Assembly (NCBI GenBank): GCA_013416435.1 | Contig: JACCEN010000003.1 | Coordinates: 62,001-126,000, forward strand | Direction: 5' to 3' | From: Alcaligenaceae bacterium | GTDB taxonomy: Bacteria > Pseudomonadota > Gammaproteobacteria > Burkholderiales > Burkholderiaceae_B | Length of the DNA: 64,000 bases | Shown: piece by piece, positions 54,148-63,627 of the stretch | Layout of the letters: every line of letters starts with the position of its first letter | How positions within the stretch are numbered: the first letter of the stretch is position 1 | Translations under genes and position numbers: made by a program | Notes under the pieces: model-generated | Database searches by the model: none | What the model was told of the DNA's origin: nothing | The model's input: the letters and a program-made list of their open reading frames with translations, nothing else

Positions 54148-55338
54148 ATGAGTTTTCGAACCCTGACCTTCATGCTCGCCGGGCTGGCGATGCTCGGCCC
54201 ATTCGCCACAGACGCCTACCTGCCTTCCTTCCACAGCATCGGCAGCGAATTCGAAGTGAGCCAGGCCATGGTCCAGCAGACGCTCAGTCTGTACTTGACA
54301 TGCTTTGCCTTGATGAGCCTTTTCTACGGCACGCTGTCCGACAGTTTCGGCCGGCGTCCGGTCATCATCGGCTCGCTGGTCTTGTTCGGCATAGGCTCCG
54401 TGGGCGCCATGCTGGCGCCCACGTTCGGGTGGCTGCTCTTCTTTCGAGGGCTGCAAGGCTGTTCGGCAGGAGCGGGACGGGTCGTCGGGCAAGCCATCGT
54501 CCGCGATCGCTACCACGGAGCGGAAGCGCAGCGTCTGTTCGCCAATATCACGATGGTGTTCAGCCTGGCACCCGCCATCGCGCCGGTGCTTGGCGGGTAC
54601 TTGAACAACCTCAGCGGCTGGCGTTCGGTTTTCGGCTTGCTCACCATCGTGAGCATTCTCTTGATCGTGGCGAGCCTGCGCAAGCTGCCTGAAACCTTGC
54701 CGGAGAACCGGCGGCAGCCGTTCCGCCTGCGCGTCATCGTGGCCAACTACCTGCATGCAATGCGCCAGCCCTCTTTCGTCCTGGCTATCCTGGCGGTGGG
54801 ATTCGCGTTTTCAGGCTTTGCCCTGTATATCTCGTCGGCGGCAAGTTTCATCATGAACATTCTGGGCATGTCGGAAACCGCTTTCGGCTGGCTGTTCATT
54901 CCTTTCATCCTGGGCATGGTGTCCGGATCCATGATCAATTCGCGCTTTGCCGAAAAGCTGGCGCCCGCCACAATGATCCATTGCGGGCAGGCCGCGATTG
55001 CCCTGGGGGCGCTCAGCAACGTGCTATACAACGCTTTCTTCGTGCCTTCGGTGCCGTGGGCCGTTCTGCCGATTTTCATCTACGCCTTTGGGCTGTCGCT
55101 GGCCTTGCCGGGCATGACGGTGGTCACGCTGGGTACTTTTCCCAGCATGCGGGGCATGGCGTCTTCGCTGCAGAGCTTCGTGCAGATGACCATCTTTGCG
55201 CTGATTTCAGGCACGATCGCGCCGCTGCTTTTCCATGACGCGATGCTGCTGGCCCTGGGCATGGCCGGCGGCGCCACGCTCAGCATCGTGCTGTGGTGGG
55301 CAAGCCGGACTTTGGGTCAGGCCCCGCACGGGGCCTGA
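54148..55338 (+). CDS. Bcr/CflA-family multidrug MFS exporter
   Basis: A 396-residue MFS protein of the Bcr/CflA drug:H+ antiporter group. AMLGPFATDAYLPSFHSIG in helix 1, GTLSDSFGRRPVIIGSL between helices 2 and 3 and FFRGLQGCSAGAGRVVGQAIVRD in helix 4 are diagnostic. ATG 54148 is chosen, seven bases after the motB-like stop; an in-frame frame extends upstream inside that gene but is not credible. The final codons and stop (LGQAPHGA) come from a variant repeat at 55314-55341. Confidence 0.9.
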   Translation: MSFRTLTFMLAGLAMLGPFATDAYLPSFHSIGSEFEVSQAMVQQTLSLYLTCFALMSLFYGTLSDSFGRRPVIIGSLVLFGIGSVGAMLAPTFGWLLFFRGLQGCSAGAGRVVGQAIVRDRYHGAEAQRLFANITMVFSLAPAIAPVLGGYLNNLSGWRSVFGLLTIVSILLIVASLRKLPETLPENRRQPFRLRVIVANYLHAMRQPSFVLAILAVGFAFSGFALYISSAASFIMNILGMSETAFGWLFIPFILGMVSGSMINSRFAEKLAPATMIHCGQAAIALGALSNVLYNAFFVPSVPWAVLPIFIYAFGLSLALPGMTVVTLGTFPSMRGMASSLQSFVQMTIFALISGTIAPLLFHDAMLLALGMAGGATLSIVLWWASRTLGQAPHGA

Positions 55339-55495
55339 CCCGTCTTGCCCTTTGCCTGGGGTCAGACCCCATGCGGGGTCTGACCCATTTTCCCATCATC
55401 GCCCGTAGCCCGGGGTCAGACCCCATGCGGGGTCTGACCCCTTCCCCTATCATCGCCCATAGCGCGGGGTCAGACCCCGTACGGGGTCTGACCCC
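55314..55495. repeat. Palindromic repeat array 13 (four copies, clear tandem unit)
   Basis: Copies at 55314-55341 (loop GCAC), 55358-55387 and 55412-55441 (loop ATGC) and 55466-55495 (loop GTAC). The first has compensated changes, GGGTCAGGCCCC with GGGGCCTGACCC, and ends the MFS gene. The last three repeat every 54 bp and share the spacer ATCATCGCCC-rTAGC-sC, so a unit of repeat plus spacer was duplicated. They lie between convergent genes. Confidence 0.95.
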
Positions 55496-55522
55496 TCGTC
55501 TTTGATTCGACGGGGTCCGGCC

Positions 55523-56431
55523 TTATTCCGAGGAATCGCGCGCGGCGGCATCCAGAATCCATGAACGGAAGGCTGCCAGGGCCGGGTGGTCCTTGCGCTG
55601 CAGCGGGCTGCACAGCACATAGCCGCGATCCAGGGAAACCGGTACGTCGAACGGAGCCGCGACCCGGCTTGCTTCGATCTCGTCGCGGACCAGGCAGCGC
55701 TGCAGCACGGCAATGCCCATGTCGGCCATGACCGCGCGGACGATGATGGAAACCTGGTCGAGCGTGGTGCCGCTCTTGGGCTTGTCGGCTACGTTCATCG
55801 CGGCAAACCAGTGCTGCCAGTTGCCGGGGGCATTGGCGTGGTAGAGCAGCGGCTCGTCCAGAAGCTCGGCCGGATCGGTCCAGCGCCCCTGGTTCCGGCG
55901 CTCGCGCAAGCGGTCGGGATGGCAGATTACGACGATTTCGCGCCCCAGCAGGTAATCGCACTGCCAATGCGGCCATTGCACCGGCACGCCGCTCAGGATG
56001 GCGGCATGCGGCGTGGACCGCGAGAAGTCTTCGTCGCGGCGGTACGCGGCGAAGGACAAGGAGATTTCCGGGTGGCGCTGGTGAAATTCGGGCAGCCGCG
56101 GCACGAGCCAGACGCTGGCCAATGTCGGGACTACCGCCAGGCTGAGATTCAGGTGGCCGGCGGCGAGCCGAAGCTCGGTCGACACGGATTCGATGGCGCG
56201 CACAGGCGCTTCCGTGCCCTCCATCAGTTGCCGGCCGGCGGCGGTCAATACCAGGCCCTGCGCATTCCGCGTCATCAGCGGCTGCCCAAAATGCGCTTCG
56301 AGCCGGGCGATGGCGCGGCTGACCGCGCCTTGCGTGACGCACAGATGCTCCGCTGCCCTTGTGAAACTGCCCAGCCGGGCAGTGGTCAGGAAAGCATGCA
56401 GTTCGGACATGGAAGGGGAGTGCAGCCTCAT
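55523..56431 (-). CDS. LysR-family transcriptional regulator
   Basis: A 302-residue LysR protein. The HTH region is residues 8-66 (SELHAFLTTARLGSFTRAAEHL, CVTQGAVSRAIARLEAHFGQPL), with GcvA-like continuation. ATG 56431 is preferred to the in-frame TTG at 56437. It is divergent from the Bug/N-formylglutamate-amidohydrolase genes starting at 56558 and is a likely regulator of them. A GcvA-like effector domain fills the rest. Confidence 0.92.
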   Translation of the reverse strand: MRLHSPSMSELHAFLTTARLGSFTRAAEHLCVTQGAVSRAIARLEAHFGQPLMTRNAQGLVLTAAGRQLMEGTEAPVRAIESVSTELRLAAGHLNLSLAVVPTLASVWLVPRLPEFHQRHPEISLSFAAYRRDEDFSRSTPHAAILSGVPVQWPHWQCDYLLGREIVVICHPDRLRERRNQGRWTDPAELLDEPLLYHANAPGNWQHWFAAMNVADKPKSGTTLDQVSIIVRAVMADMGIAVLQRCLVRDEIEASRVAAPFDVPVSLDRGYVLCSPLQRKDHPALAAFRSWILDAAARDSSE

Positions 56432-56557
56432 GCGCAACGCCTTGATGAAACAGGAGCATTACCAAAAGTAATGGAAAGCTGAAATATAGTCGTTTGTCCC
56501 TGCTTCGTAAATTGCAGATACTCCGCGATGCAACCTTTTCCCATTAATGGAGTCGCC

Positions 56558-57553
56558 ATGTCCGTTTCATTCACCACCAAGTTTGTGCGCCGTGCGATGG
56601 CCGGCGTTGCCGGTCTCCTGATAGGCTGTTCAGCCACCGCGGCGGCCGCCGCCGATTACCCTGATCGCGCCATACGCCTGATCGTGCCTTTTGCCACGGG
56701 CGGTTCGACCGACCTGGTCGGGCGCTTGATCGCCGAGTATGTCGGCCGCGAACTGGGCCAGTCCATCGTGGTCGAGAACAAGGGCGGCGCAGGCGGCGCA
56801 TTGGGCGCCGAACAGATCGCCCGCGCCAAGGCCGACGGCTATACCATCGGCATGGCGACGGTCAGCACCCATGGATCCAATCCCGCCATCTATACGGATC
56901 TCAAGTACGATCCCATCAAGGACTTCGAGCCCATTTCCAATGTGCTGGGCGTCCCCAGCGTATTCGCCGTCCATCCCAAGATCCCGGCCAAGGACATGAA
57001 GGAATTCATCGCCCTGGCCAAGGCCGATCCAATGAAATATTCGTTCGCGTCTCCCGGCGTGGCGTCTTTGGGGCATGCCAATATCGAAAACTTCATGATG
57101 CTTTCGGGCATCAAGCTGCTGCATGTGCCGTATCGCGGCGCCGGCCCCGCGCTGAATGATGCGCTCGCCGGGCAGGTCGACGCCATAACCGACAACCTGT
57201 CCTCGACCTTGCCGCACCTGGTGGAGGGGCGTCTGCGTCCGCTGGCCATTCTTGGCGCCGAGCGCAGCGCCGTCTTGCCGGATGTTCCCACGTACGGCGA
57301 ACTGGGCTTCCCAGAAATGGGCACGGGCGGCTGGTTCGGCCTCGTGGCGCCGGCCGGGACACCCAAGGAAGTCATCGCTCGGTTGAATCAGGCCGTGGCA
57401 AAGGCTGCGACGAATCCCGAGTTCCTGGAGCGTGCCAAGAACGCGGGCGCGACTGTCATGATCAATACGCCTGACGAGTTCGCCAAGCAGATCGTGGCTG
57501 CGATCGCTCGCTACACGAAGGTCGCGAAGGCCGCCGACATCAAGCCGCAATAA
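56558..57553 (+). CDS. Bug/TctC-family periplasmic solute-binding protein
   Basis: A 331-residue Bug protein with a signal peptide ending near SATAAAAA. DYPDRAIRLIVPFATGGSTDLVGR, VENKGGAGGALGAEQIAR, VPYRGAGPALNDALAGQVD and GWFGLVAPAGTPKE are the family blocks. ATG 56558 follows GGAG at 56549-56552. Its stop overlaps the start of the amidohydrolase gene, and the LysR gene is divergent, so the ligand is probably an amino-acid derivative such as an N-formyl compound. Confidence 0.93.
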   Translation: MSVSFTTKFVRRAMAGVAGLLIGCSATAAAAADYPDRAIRLIVPFATGGSTDLVGRLIAEYVGRELGQSIVVENKGGAGGALGAEQIARAKADGYTIGMATVSTHGSNPAIYTDLKYDPIKDFEPISNVLGVPSVFAVHPKIPAKDMKEFIALAKADPMKYSFASPGVASLGHANIENFMMLSGIKLLHVPYRGAGPALNDALAGQVDAITDNLSSTLPHLVEGRLRPLAILGAERSAVLPDVPTYGELGFPEMGTGGWFGLVAPAGTPKEVIARLNQAVAKAATNPEFLERAKNAGATVMINTPDEFAKQIVAAIARYTKVAKAADIKPQ

Positions 57554-58413
57554 TGGCAGCAGCCCAAGCAGGCAAGCCGGTCGTTCGCCTCGATCCGACC
57601 GGCGCCGCCATACCACTGGTTTGCGATTCGCCGCACAGCGGGACGGCATATCCGGAAGATTTCGGGCATGCCGTTCCACTGGGCCAATTGCGTCAGGGCG
57701 AGGACACCCACGTCGATGCGCTGTGGGAAGCCGCGCCCCGGCATGGCGCGACACTCATCGCGGCGACCTTTCCCCGCACTTATATCGATCCCAATCGCAC
57801 TTTGGCGGATCTGGATCCCGACACCCTGGACGGGCCTTGGCCCGAACCGTTGTCGCCCGGTGAAAAGACCCGCCTGGGCAAGGGACTGGTCTGGACCAGG
57901 ATGGACCCGAAAACGGCCGTCTACGACCGCAAGCTGGGCGTCGCGGAAGTCCAGCGGCGCATCGACGGCTACTATCTTCCGTATCATGAATCCTTGTCGC
58001 GGGCGGTGCAAGAGCGCTACGAGCAGTTCGGGGCCTTGTGGCACCTGAACCTGCATTCCATGCCGAACGACGCTTACGAGCGCCTGGGGCTGCGCAGCGA
58101 CCGCCCGCTGGCGGACTTCGTGCTGGGCGACCGCGACGGTACGACTTGCGAGCCGGAATTCGTCGATCTCATCGACAATGAACTGCGCGCCAGGGGCTAT
58201 ACCGTCGCCCGCAATGACCCTTACAAGGGCGTCCAGCTGATCGCGCAAATTGGCCGGCCCGCACAGCGCCGCCATAGCCTGCAGGTTGAAATCCGGCGTC
58301 CGGTCTACATGGACGAAGCCACCCGCGAGCGCAACGCCGGCTTTGACGTGCTGCAGCACGACCTGGACGACATATTGGCGGTGGTGGCCGGCTACGTCCG
58401 TTCGAAGATTTAG
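57553..58413 (+). CDS. N-formylglutamate amidohydrolase family protein
   Basis: A 286-residue FGase-fold zinc hydrolase. VCDSPHSGTAYPEDF near residue 22, EDTHVDALWEAAP near 48 and LWHLNLHSMPND near 162 hold the metal and catalytic His/Asp/Glu. The family removes formyl from N-formylglutamate in histidine breakdown; without hut genes here, another N-acyl amino acid is possible. The ATG overlaps the Bug gene stop by one base, so they are translationally linked. Confidence 0.88.
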   Translation: MAAAQAGKPVVRLDPTGAAIPLVCDSPHSGTAYPEDFGHAVPLGQLRQGEDTHVDALWEAAPRHGATLIAATFPRTYIDPNRTLADLDPDTLDGPWPEPLSPGEKTRLGKGLVWTRMDPKTAVYDRKLGVAEVQRRIDGYYLPYHESLSRAVQERYEQFGALWHLNLHSMPNDAYERLGLRSDRPLADFVLGDRDGTTCEPEFVDLIDNELRARGYTVARNDPYKGVQLIAQIGRPAQRRHSLQVEIRRPVYMDEATRERNAGFDVLQHDLDDILAVVAGYVRSKI

Positions 58414-58451
58414 GCGGCCCGAATACTAGGGTTAACCCTGAAAAGAAAAAT

Positions 58452-58510
58452 GGTTGTACCAGGTTGCACCCAAGGTGCAACCTGTAGTGTAATTTCCAGA
58501 CGCGCAACCT
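58452..58510 (+). promoter_or_regulatory. PutA operator sites
   Basis: GGTTGTACC at 58452-58460, then a perfect inverted repeat GGTTGCACC (58462-58470), three bases, GGTGCAACC (58474-58482), and another GCAACC core ending at 58509. GTTGCA is the core recognised by the RHH domain of E. coli PutA. The sites lie 25-82 bp before the PutA ATG, which supports autorepression in the absence of proline. Confidence 0.75.
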
Positions 58511-58533
58511 TATCTTTACGGCACTCTATTATC

Positions 58534-61500
58534 ATGGCCACGACTTCGGCAAGCACCACCCTGGGCGTCAAGCTCGATGAAGCCACCCGCAACCGCCTCA
58601 AGGAGGCGGCGCGCAAGCTCGACCGCAGCCCTCACTGGGTCATCAAGCAGTCCATATTTTCTTATCTCGAATCGCTCGACAGCGGGGTCTCGGTGACAGA
58701 GCTGCACAGCGTTGCGGCGCGCGTTGCGCGGGGCGAGGTCGAGGCGATGGAATCCCTGCCCGAGGCCACCCATCAGCCATTCCTGGAATTCGCCGAAAGC
58801 ATACTTCCGCAATCGGTCTTGCGGGCCGCCATCACGGGCGCATACCGGCGTCCCGAAGAAGAGGTCGTGCCCATGCTGCTCGATCAGGCGCGCTTGCCCG
58901 GAGACGTCGCTGAATCGGCCGGTGCGCTGGCATACCGGCTCGCGGAAAAGCTGCGAAGCCAGAAGAATGCGGGCGGGCGTGCCGGCCTGGTCCAAGGACT
59001 CCTGCAGGAATTTTCGCTGTCCTCCCAGGAAGGTGTCGCGCTCATGTGCCTGGCCGAGGCGCTGTTGCGCATTCCGGACAAAGGCACCCGGGACGCGCTC
59101 ATCCGCGACAAGATCAGCAACGGAAACTGGCAACAGCACGTCGGCCAAAGCCCGTCCATGTTCGTCAACGCGGCATCATGGGGGCTGGTCATTACCGGCA
59201 AGCTCGTGTCCACCCATAACGAAGCCGGCCTCTCCAGCGCATTGAACCGCATCATCGGAAAGCGCGGCGAGCCCTTGATACGCAAGGGCGTCGACATGGC
59301 GATGCGCCTGATGGGCGAGCAATTCGTCACGGGCGAAACCATCGGGCAGGCGCTGGCGAATGCCAGTGCATTCGAGGCCCGCGGATTCCGCTATTCCTAC
59401 GACATGCTGGGCGAGGCGGCCATGACCGACGACGACGCGCGCAGCTACCTGGCGGCATACGAGCAGGCCATCCATGCAATCGGCAAGGCGTCCAATGGCC
59501 GCGGCATCTACGAAGGCCCCGGCATATCCATCAAGCTTTCGGCCTTGCACCCACGCTACAGCCGCAGCCAGTACGCGCGCATCATGGATGAGCTCTATCC
59601 CCGTTTGCTGGGCCTGGTGCAGCAGGCACGGGGCTACGATGTCGGCATCAACATCGATGCCGAGGAAGCGGACCGGCTGGAGATCTCGCTGGATCTGCTC
59701 GAACGCCTTTGCTTCGAGCCGACGCTGAAGGGCTGGAACGGCATCGGCTTCGTGATCCAGGCATATCAAAAGCGCTGTCCCTACGTCATCGACTACCTCA
59801 TAGACTTGGCTCGTCGCAGCCACCACCGCTTGATGATCCGCCTGGTAAAAGGAGCATACTGGGACAGCGAGATCAAGCGGGCGCAGATCGATGGCCTGGA
59901 AGGCTATCCGGTCTACACCCGCAAGGTGTACACGGACCTTTCCTACCTGGCCTGCGCGCGCAAGCTGCTGCTCGTTCCGGACGCCATCTATCCGCAGTTC
60001 GCGACCCACAATGCCCACACCCTGGCGGCCGTGTATTACCTGGCGGGGCAGAACTACTATCCGGGCCAGTACGAGTTCCAGTGCCTGCACGGGATGGGCG
60101 AGCCGCTGTACGAGCAAGTGGTCGGCAAACGGGCCACCGGCGGCCTCGATCGGCCCTGCCGCATATACGCGCCCGTGGGAACGCATGAGACCCTGCTCGC
60201 CTATCTGGTTCGTCGCCTGCTTGAAAACGGCGCCAATACGTCTTTCGTCAATCGCATCGCCGACCCCGACATTCCCCTGGCGTCGCTGGTCGAAGACCCG
60301 GCGGTATCGATCGCCGGCATGGCAGAGGAAGAGGGCGCCGCGGGGCTCCCCCATCCACGCATCCCGCTGCCTCGCGCGTTGTATGGCGAGGACCGGCTCA
60401 ATTCCAGCGGTATCGATCTTTCCAATGAGCATCGGCTGGGCTCCTTGTCGAGCGCATTGCTCGCCTCCGCCCACGCAGGCTGGGCGGCGCGGCCCATGCT
60501 GGCTTGCGCGGCAACGGAATCCGGGCCGGAGCCGGTTCTGAATCCGGCAGACCACCGCGATATCGTCGGCCAAGTGACGAACACCGCATTGGCCGACATT
60601 CCCCGCATCATCGATGCATCCCTGGCCGCCGGACCCATCTGGCAGGCCACGCCCAGCACCGAACGCGCCGCCATCCTCGAACGCGCCGCCGATCTGATGG
60701 AGGGGCAGATACAGCCGCTTATCGGCCTGGTCGTGCGGGAAGCGGGAAAGACATTTTCAAACGCCATAGCCGAGGTTCGGGAGGCCGTGGATTTCCTGCG
60801 GTTCTATGCGCTGCAGACACACCGGGATTTTTCCAACGACAGCCATCGGCCTCTCGGTCCGGTCGTCTGCATCAGTCCTTGGAACTTCCCGCTGGCCATT
60901 TTCACCGGCCAGGTGGCGGCGGCGCTGGCGGCCGGCAATACCGTGCTCGCCAAGCCTGCTGAACAGACGCCCCTCATTGCCGCGCAGGCCATCGGCATTC
61001 TGCTGCAGGCCGGCGTGCCGGAAGGCGTGGTACAGCTGGTGCCCGGCGACGGCGCGATAGGCGGCGCGCTCGTCAATGACGAGCGTATCCGCGGCGTCAT
61101 GTTCACCGGTTCCACTGAAGTTGCCGGCATATTGCAGCGCAGCCTGGCCGGGCGGCTGGATGCCCAGGGCCGGCCCGTGCCGCTCATTGCGGAGACAGGC
61201 GGTCAGAACGCCATGATCGTCGATTCATCCGCGCTCGCCGAGCAAGTCGTCCAGGACGTGGTGACTTCCGCGTTCGACAGCGCCGGCCAGCGTTGCTCCG
61301 CCCTGCGCGTGCTGTGCGTGCAGGAAGACGTGGCCGACCGCATCATCGCCATGATCAAGGGTGCCATGGCCGAATACCGCATGGGCAATCCCGATCATAT
61401 CGCCGTGGACATCGGACCCGTCATCGACGCCGAGGCCCAGGCCAACATCGAGCGGCATATAGCCGCCATGCAGGCGAGCGGACATTCCGTCGATCGATTG

Positions 61501-62517
61501 GCGCGCGCCGAGCCCGACGCCGTGGCCCATGGCACCTTCGTCACGCCGACGCTCATCGGCCTGAACAGCCTGGAGGAGCTCGAGCGCGAGGTCTTCGGTC
61601 CCGTCCTGCATGTGCTTCGGTATCGCCGTGAAGACCTCGATGTCCTGATCGACCAGATCAATGCCACCGGCTATGGCTTGACCCTGGGCGTGCATACACG
61701 CATCAACGAGACCATAGACCGGGTGGTCGAGCGCGCCCACGCAGGAAACATCTATGTGAACCGCAACGTCGTCGGCGCGGTGGTCGGGGTCCAGCCGTTC
61801 GGCGGCGAAGGGCTTTCGGGCACGGGTCCGAAAGCCGGCGGGCCGCTATACCTGTATCGTCTGCTGGCAAGCCGTCCGCAGGACGCCGTGAGCCGTACGC
61901 TGGCCAGGCTGGACGGAGGATGCGCGCCCGATGCCCGCCTGCGCGACATGCTGGCAAAGAAGGACGGCGGCGCGTTCGAGAGCTTGAAGGCCTGGGCCAT
62001 GCAGCAAGGACGTAGCGATCTGGCCCGGCTTTGCGACCATTATGCGGGCTCGTCCCAAAGCGGCCTCACGCGCAGCTTGCCGGGCCCGACCGGCGAAAGC
62101 AATACATATCGCCTGTTGCCCAGGTCGCGCGTGCTTTGCCTGGCCGCCGGCGAAACGGATCTGTTGGCCCAGCTTGCGGCTGCGATCGCGATAGGCTCGG
62201 CGGTGGTGTGGGAAGACAATCCGCTGAACCGCAGCATGTACGAAAGCCTGCCGGCCTCTGTGCGTGCTCGTATTGTCTTGGCCGCCGACTGTTCCGCGGA
62301 CGACGTATCATTCGATGTCGTGCTGCATCATGGCGACGGCGATCAATTGCGCGCGGCCTGCCAGTGGATCGCGCAGCGCCGGGGGCCGATAGCGAGTGTC
62401 ATCGGCTTGGCGCAGGGCGAGACCGACATACCGCCGGAGCGCCTGCTCGTCGAGCGCGCCGTCAGTGTGAACACGGCGGCGGCGGGCGGCAACGCAAGCC
62501 TGATGACCATAGGATGA
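58534..62517 (+). CDS. putA: Trifunctional PutA: proline dehydrogenase, P5C dehydrogenase and repressor
   Basis: A 1327-residue PutA that oxidises L-proline to glutamate. Domains: an RHH DNA-binding domain at about 8-50 (TTLGVKLDEATRNRLKEAARKL), proline dehydrogenase at about 200-510 (GPGISIKLSALHPRY near 328, MIRLVKGAYWDSEIKRA near 434, THNAHTLA near 491), then P5C dehydrogenase at about 590-1045 (ETGGQNAMIVD near 888, GQRCSALR with the catalytic Cys near 919). A C-terminal lid/CTSUF-type region follows. ATG 58534 is chosen because the RHH then begins at the N-terminus; the upstream extension lies in the operator region. Confidence 0.95.
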   Translation: MATTSASTTLGVKLDEATRNRLKEAARKLDRSPHWVIKQSIFSYLESLDSGVSVTELHSVAARVARGEVEAMESLPEATHQPFLEFAESILPQSVLRAAITGAYRRPEEEVVPMLLDQARLPGDVAESAGALAYRLAEKLRSQKNAGGRAGLVQGLLQEFSLSSQEGVALMCLAEALLRIPDKGTRDALIRDKISNGNWQQHVGQSPSMFVNAASWGLVITGKLVSTHNEAGLSSALNRIIGKRGEPLIRKGVDMAMRLMGEQFVTGETIGQALANASAFEARGFRYSYDMLGEAAMTDDDARSYLAAYEQAIHAIGKASNGRGIYEGPGISIKLSALHPRYSRSQYARIMDELYPRLLGLVQQARGYDVGINIDAEEADRLEISLDLLERLCFEPTLKGWNGIGFVIQAYQKRCPYVIDYLIDLARRSHHRLMIRLVKGAYWDSEIKRAQIDGLEGYPVYTRKVYTDLSYLACARKLLLVPDAIYPQFATHNAHTLAAVYYLAGQNYYPGQYEFQCLHGMGEPLYEQVVGKRATGGLDRPCRIYAPVGTHETLLAYLVRRLLENGANTSFVNRIADPDIPLASLVEDPAVSIAGMAEEEGAAGLPHPRIPLPRALYGEDRLNSSGIDLSNEHRLGSLSSALLASAHAGWAARPMLACAATESGPEPVLNPADHRDIVGQVTNTALADIPRIIDASLAAGPIWQATPSTERAAILERAADLMEGQIQPLIGLVVREAGKTFSNAIAEVREAVDFLRFYALQTHRDFSNDSHRPLGPVVCISPWNFPLAIFTGQVAAALAAGNTVLAKPAEQTPLIAAQAIGILLQAGVPEGVVQLVPGDGAIGGALVNDERIRGVMFTGSTEVAGILQRSLAGRLDAQGRPVPLIAETGGQNAMIVDSSALAEQVVQDVVTSAFDSAGQRCSALRVLCVQEDVADRIIAMIKGAMAEYRMGNPDHIAVDIGPVIDAEAQANIERHIAAMQASGHSVDRLARAEPDAVAHGTFVTPTLIGLNSLEELEREVFGPVLHVLRYRREDLDVLIDQINATGYGLTLGVHTRINETIDRVVERAHAGNIYVNRNVVGAVVGVQPFGGEGLSGTGPKAGGPLYLYRLLASRPQDAVSRTLARLDGGCAPDARLRDMLAKKDGGAFESLKAWAMQQGRSDLARLCDHYAGSSQSGLTRSLPGPTGESNTYRLLPRSRVLCLAAGETDLLAQLAAAIAIGSAVVWEDNPLNRSMYESLPASVRARIVLAADCSADDVSFDVVLHHGDGDQLRAACQWIAQRRGPIASVIGLAQGETDIPPERLLVERAVSVNTAAAGGNASLMTIG

Positions 62518-62522
62518 CCATC

Positions 62523-63581
62523 ATGCAAGACAATCCCAACACGGTTCGTATTCCCTTGGCCGAACTGTCAGCATTGCTGGCACGCATCTTCGAACGCCAC
62601 GGAACGTCGGCCCAGGTGGCCTCCATCTTGGCGGACAACGTTGCCTGCGCGCAGCGCGACGGCTCCCACAGCCATGGTGTTTTCCGCATACCGGGTTATC
62701 TTTCCACCCTGGCAAGCGGCTGGGTGGACGGCAAGGCGGTTCCCGTCGTCAGCGACTCGGCACCGGGCTACATCAACGTCGATGCGCGCAATGGCTTCGC
62801 GCAGCCGGCGCTCGCGGCCGCGCGCGAAGCGCTCGTCGCCAAGGCCAGGAACAACGGCATTGCGCTGCTGGCCATCCATGATTCCCATCACTTCGCGGCA
62901 CTGTGGCCGGACGTGGAGCCATTCGCGCGAGAAGGCCTGGTGGCGCTCACCTTCGTCAACAGCATGGCTTGCGTCGTCCCCCACGGTGGCCGGCAGGCGC
63001 TGTTCGGCACCAACCCCATCGCCTTTGCCGCTCCGCGCGATAACGCCGATCCCCTGGTGTTCGATCTGGCCACCAGCGCGATCGCGCATGGCGACGTGCA
63101 GATTGCCGCCCGGGAAGGGCGGCGGTTGCCGCCGGGTTTTGGTGTCGACCGCTCGGGCGCGCCCACCCAGGATCCGGCTGCAATACTGGACGGCGGCGCA
63201 CTGCTGCCTTTCGGGGGCCACAAGGGTTCCGCCTTGTCGATGATGGTCGAGCTGCTTGCCGCGGCATTGACCGGCGGAAACTTTTCCTTCGACTTCACTT
63301 GGGCGGATCATCCCGGCGCGCAAACGCCTCGCACCGGGCAGCTGTTCATCGTCATCGATCCCTCCAGGGCGGCGGCAGGGAACTTTGCGCAGCGTGCTGA
63401 AAGACTGGTCCGGGCCATGCACGATGCCGGCCAGCCGCGGATGCCGGGAGACCGCCGTTACCAGGAGCGCAGGGAAGCCGAATCGCTGGGCGTGGCGGTC
63501 GACCATGAACAGCTCGCACGCCTGCGCGAACTGACAGGAAGTCACTTGGGGTCGGACCCCGTACGGGGTCCGACCCCCTAA
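62523..63581 (+). CDS. Ldh2/malate dehydrogenase-family reductase, probably pyrroline-2-carboxylate reductase
   Basis: A 352-residue enzyme of the MDH/LDH2 (DpkA) family. RDGSHSHGVFRIPGYL near residue 45, AIHDSHHFAALWPDVEPFA near 118, FVNSMACVVPHGGRQALFGTNPIAFAAPR near 142, cut for length, and GALLPFGGHKGSALSMMVELLA near 230 are the family blocks. DpkA-type members reduce 1-pyrroline-2-carboxylate or 1-piperideine-2-carboxylate to proline or pipecolate. Position next to PutA points to proline formation followed by oxidation. ATG 62523 has AGGA eight bases upstream; ATG 62514 overlapping the putA stop is possible. The end SHLGSDPVRGPTP is partly repeat-encoded. Confidence 0.85.
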   Translation: MQDNPNTVRIPLAELSALLARIFERHGTSAQVASILADNVACAQRDGSHSHGVFRIPGYLSTLASGWVDGKAVPVVSDSAPGYINVDARNGFAQPALAAAREALVAKARNNGIALLAIHDSHHFAALWPDVEPFAREGLVALTFVNSMACVVPHGGRQALFGTNPIAFAAPRDNADPLVFDLATSAIAHGDVQIAAREGRRLPPGFGVDRSGAPTQDPAAILDGGALLPFGGHKGSALSMMVELLAAALTGGNFSFDFTWADHPGAQTPRTGQLFIVIDPSRAAAGNFAQRAERLVRAMHDAGQPRMPGDRRYQERREAESLGVAVDHEQLARLRELTGSHLGSDPVRGPTP

Positions 63582-63622
63582 CCGCGGCCTCGGGGTCAGA
63601 CCCCCGCATGGGGTCTGACCCC
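63548..63622. repeat. Palindromic repeat array 14 (two copies between convergent genes)
   Basis: Copies at 63548-63577 (loop GTAC) and 63592-63622 (31 bp, one extra C by loop GCAT), 44 bp apart. The first has the compensated centre seen also at 38198, GGGGTCGGACCCC with GGGGTCCGACCCC. It encodes the last residues of the Ldh2-family gene in a frame without an internal stop, unlike the other gene-ending copies. Confidence 0.95.
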
Positions 63623-63627
63623 ATCCC

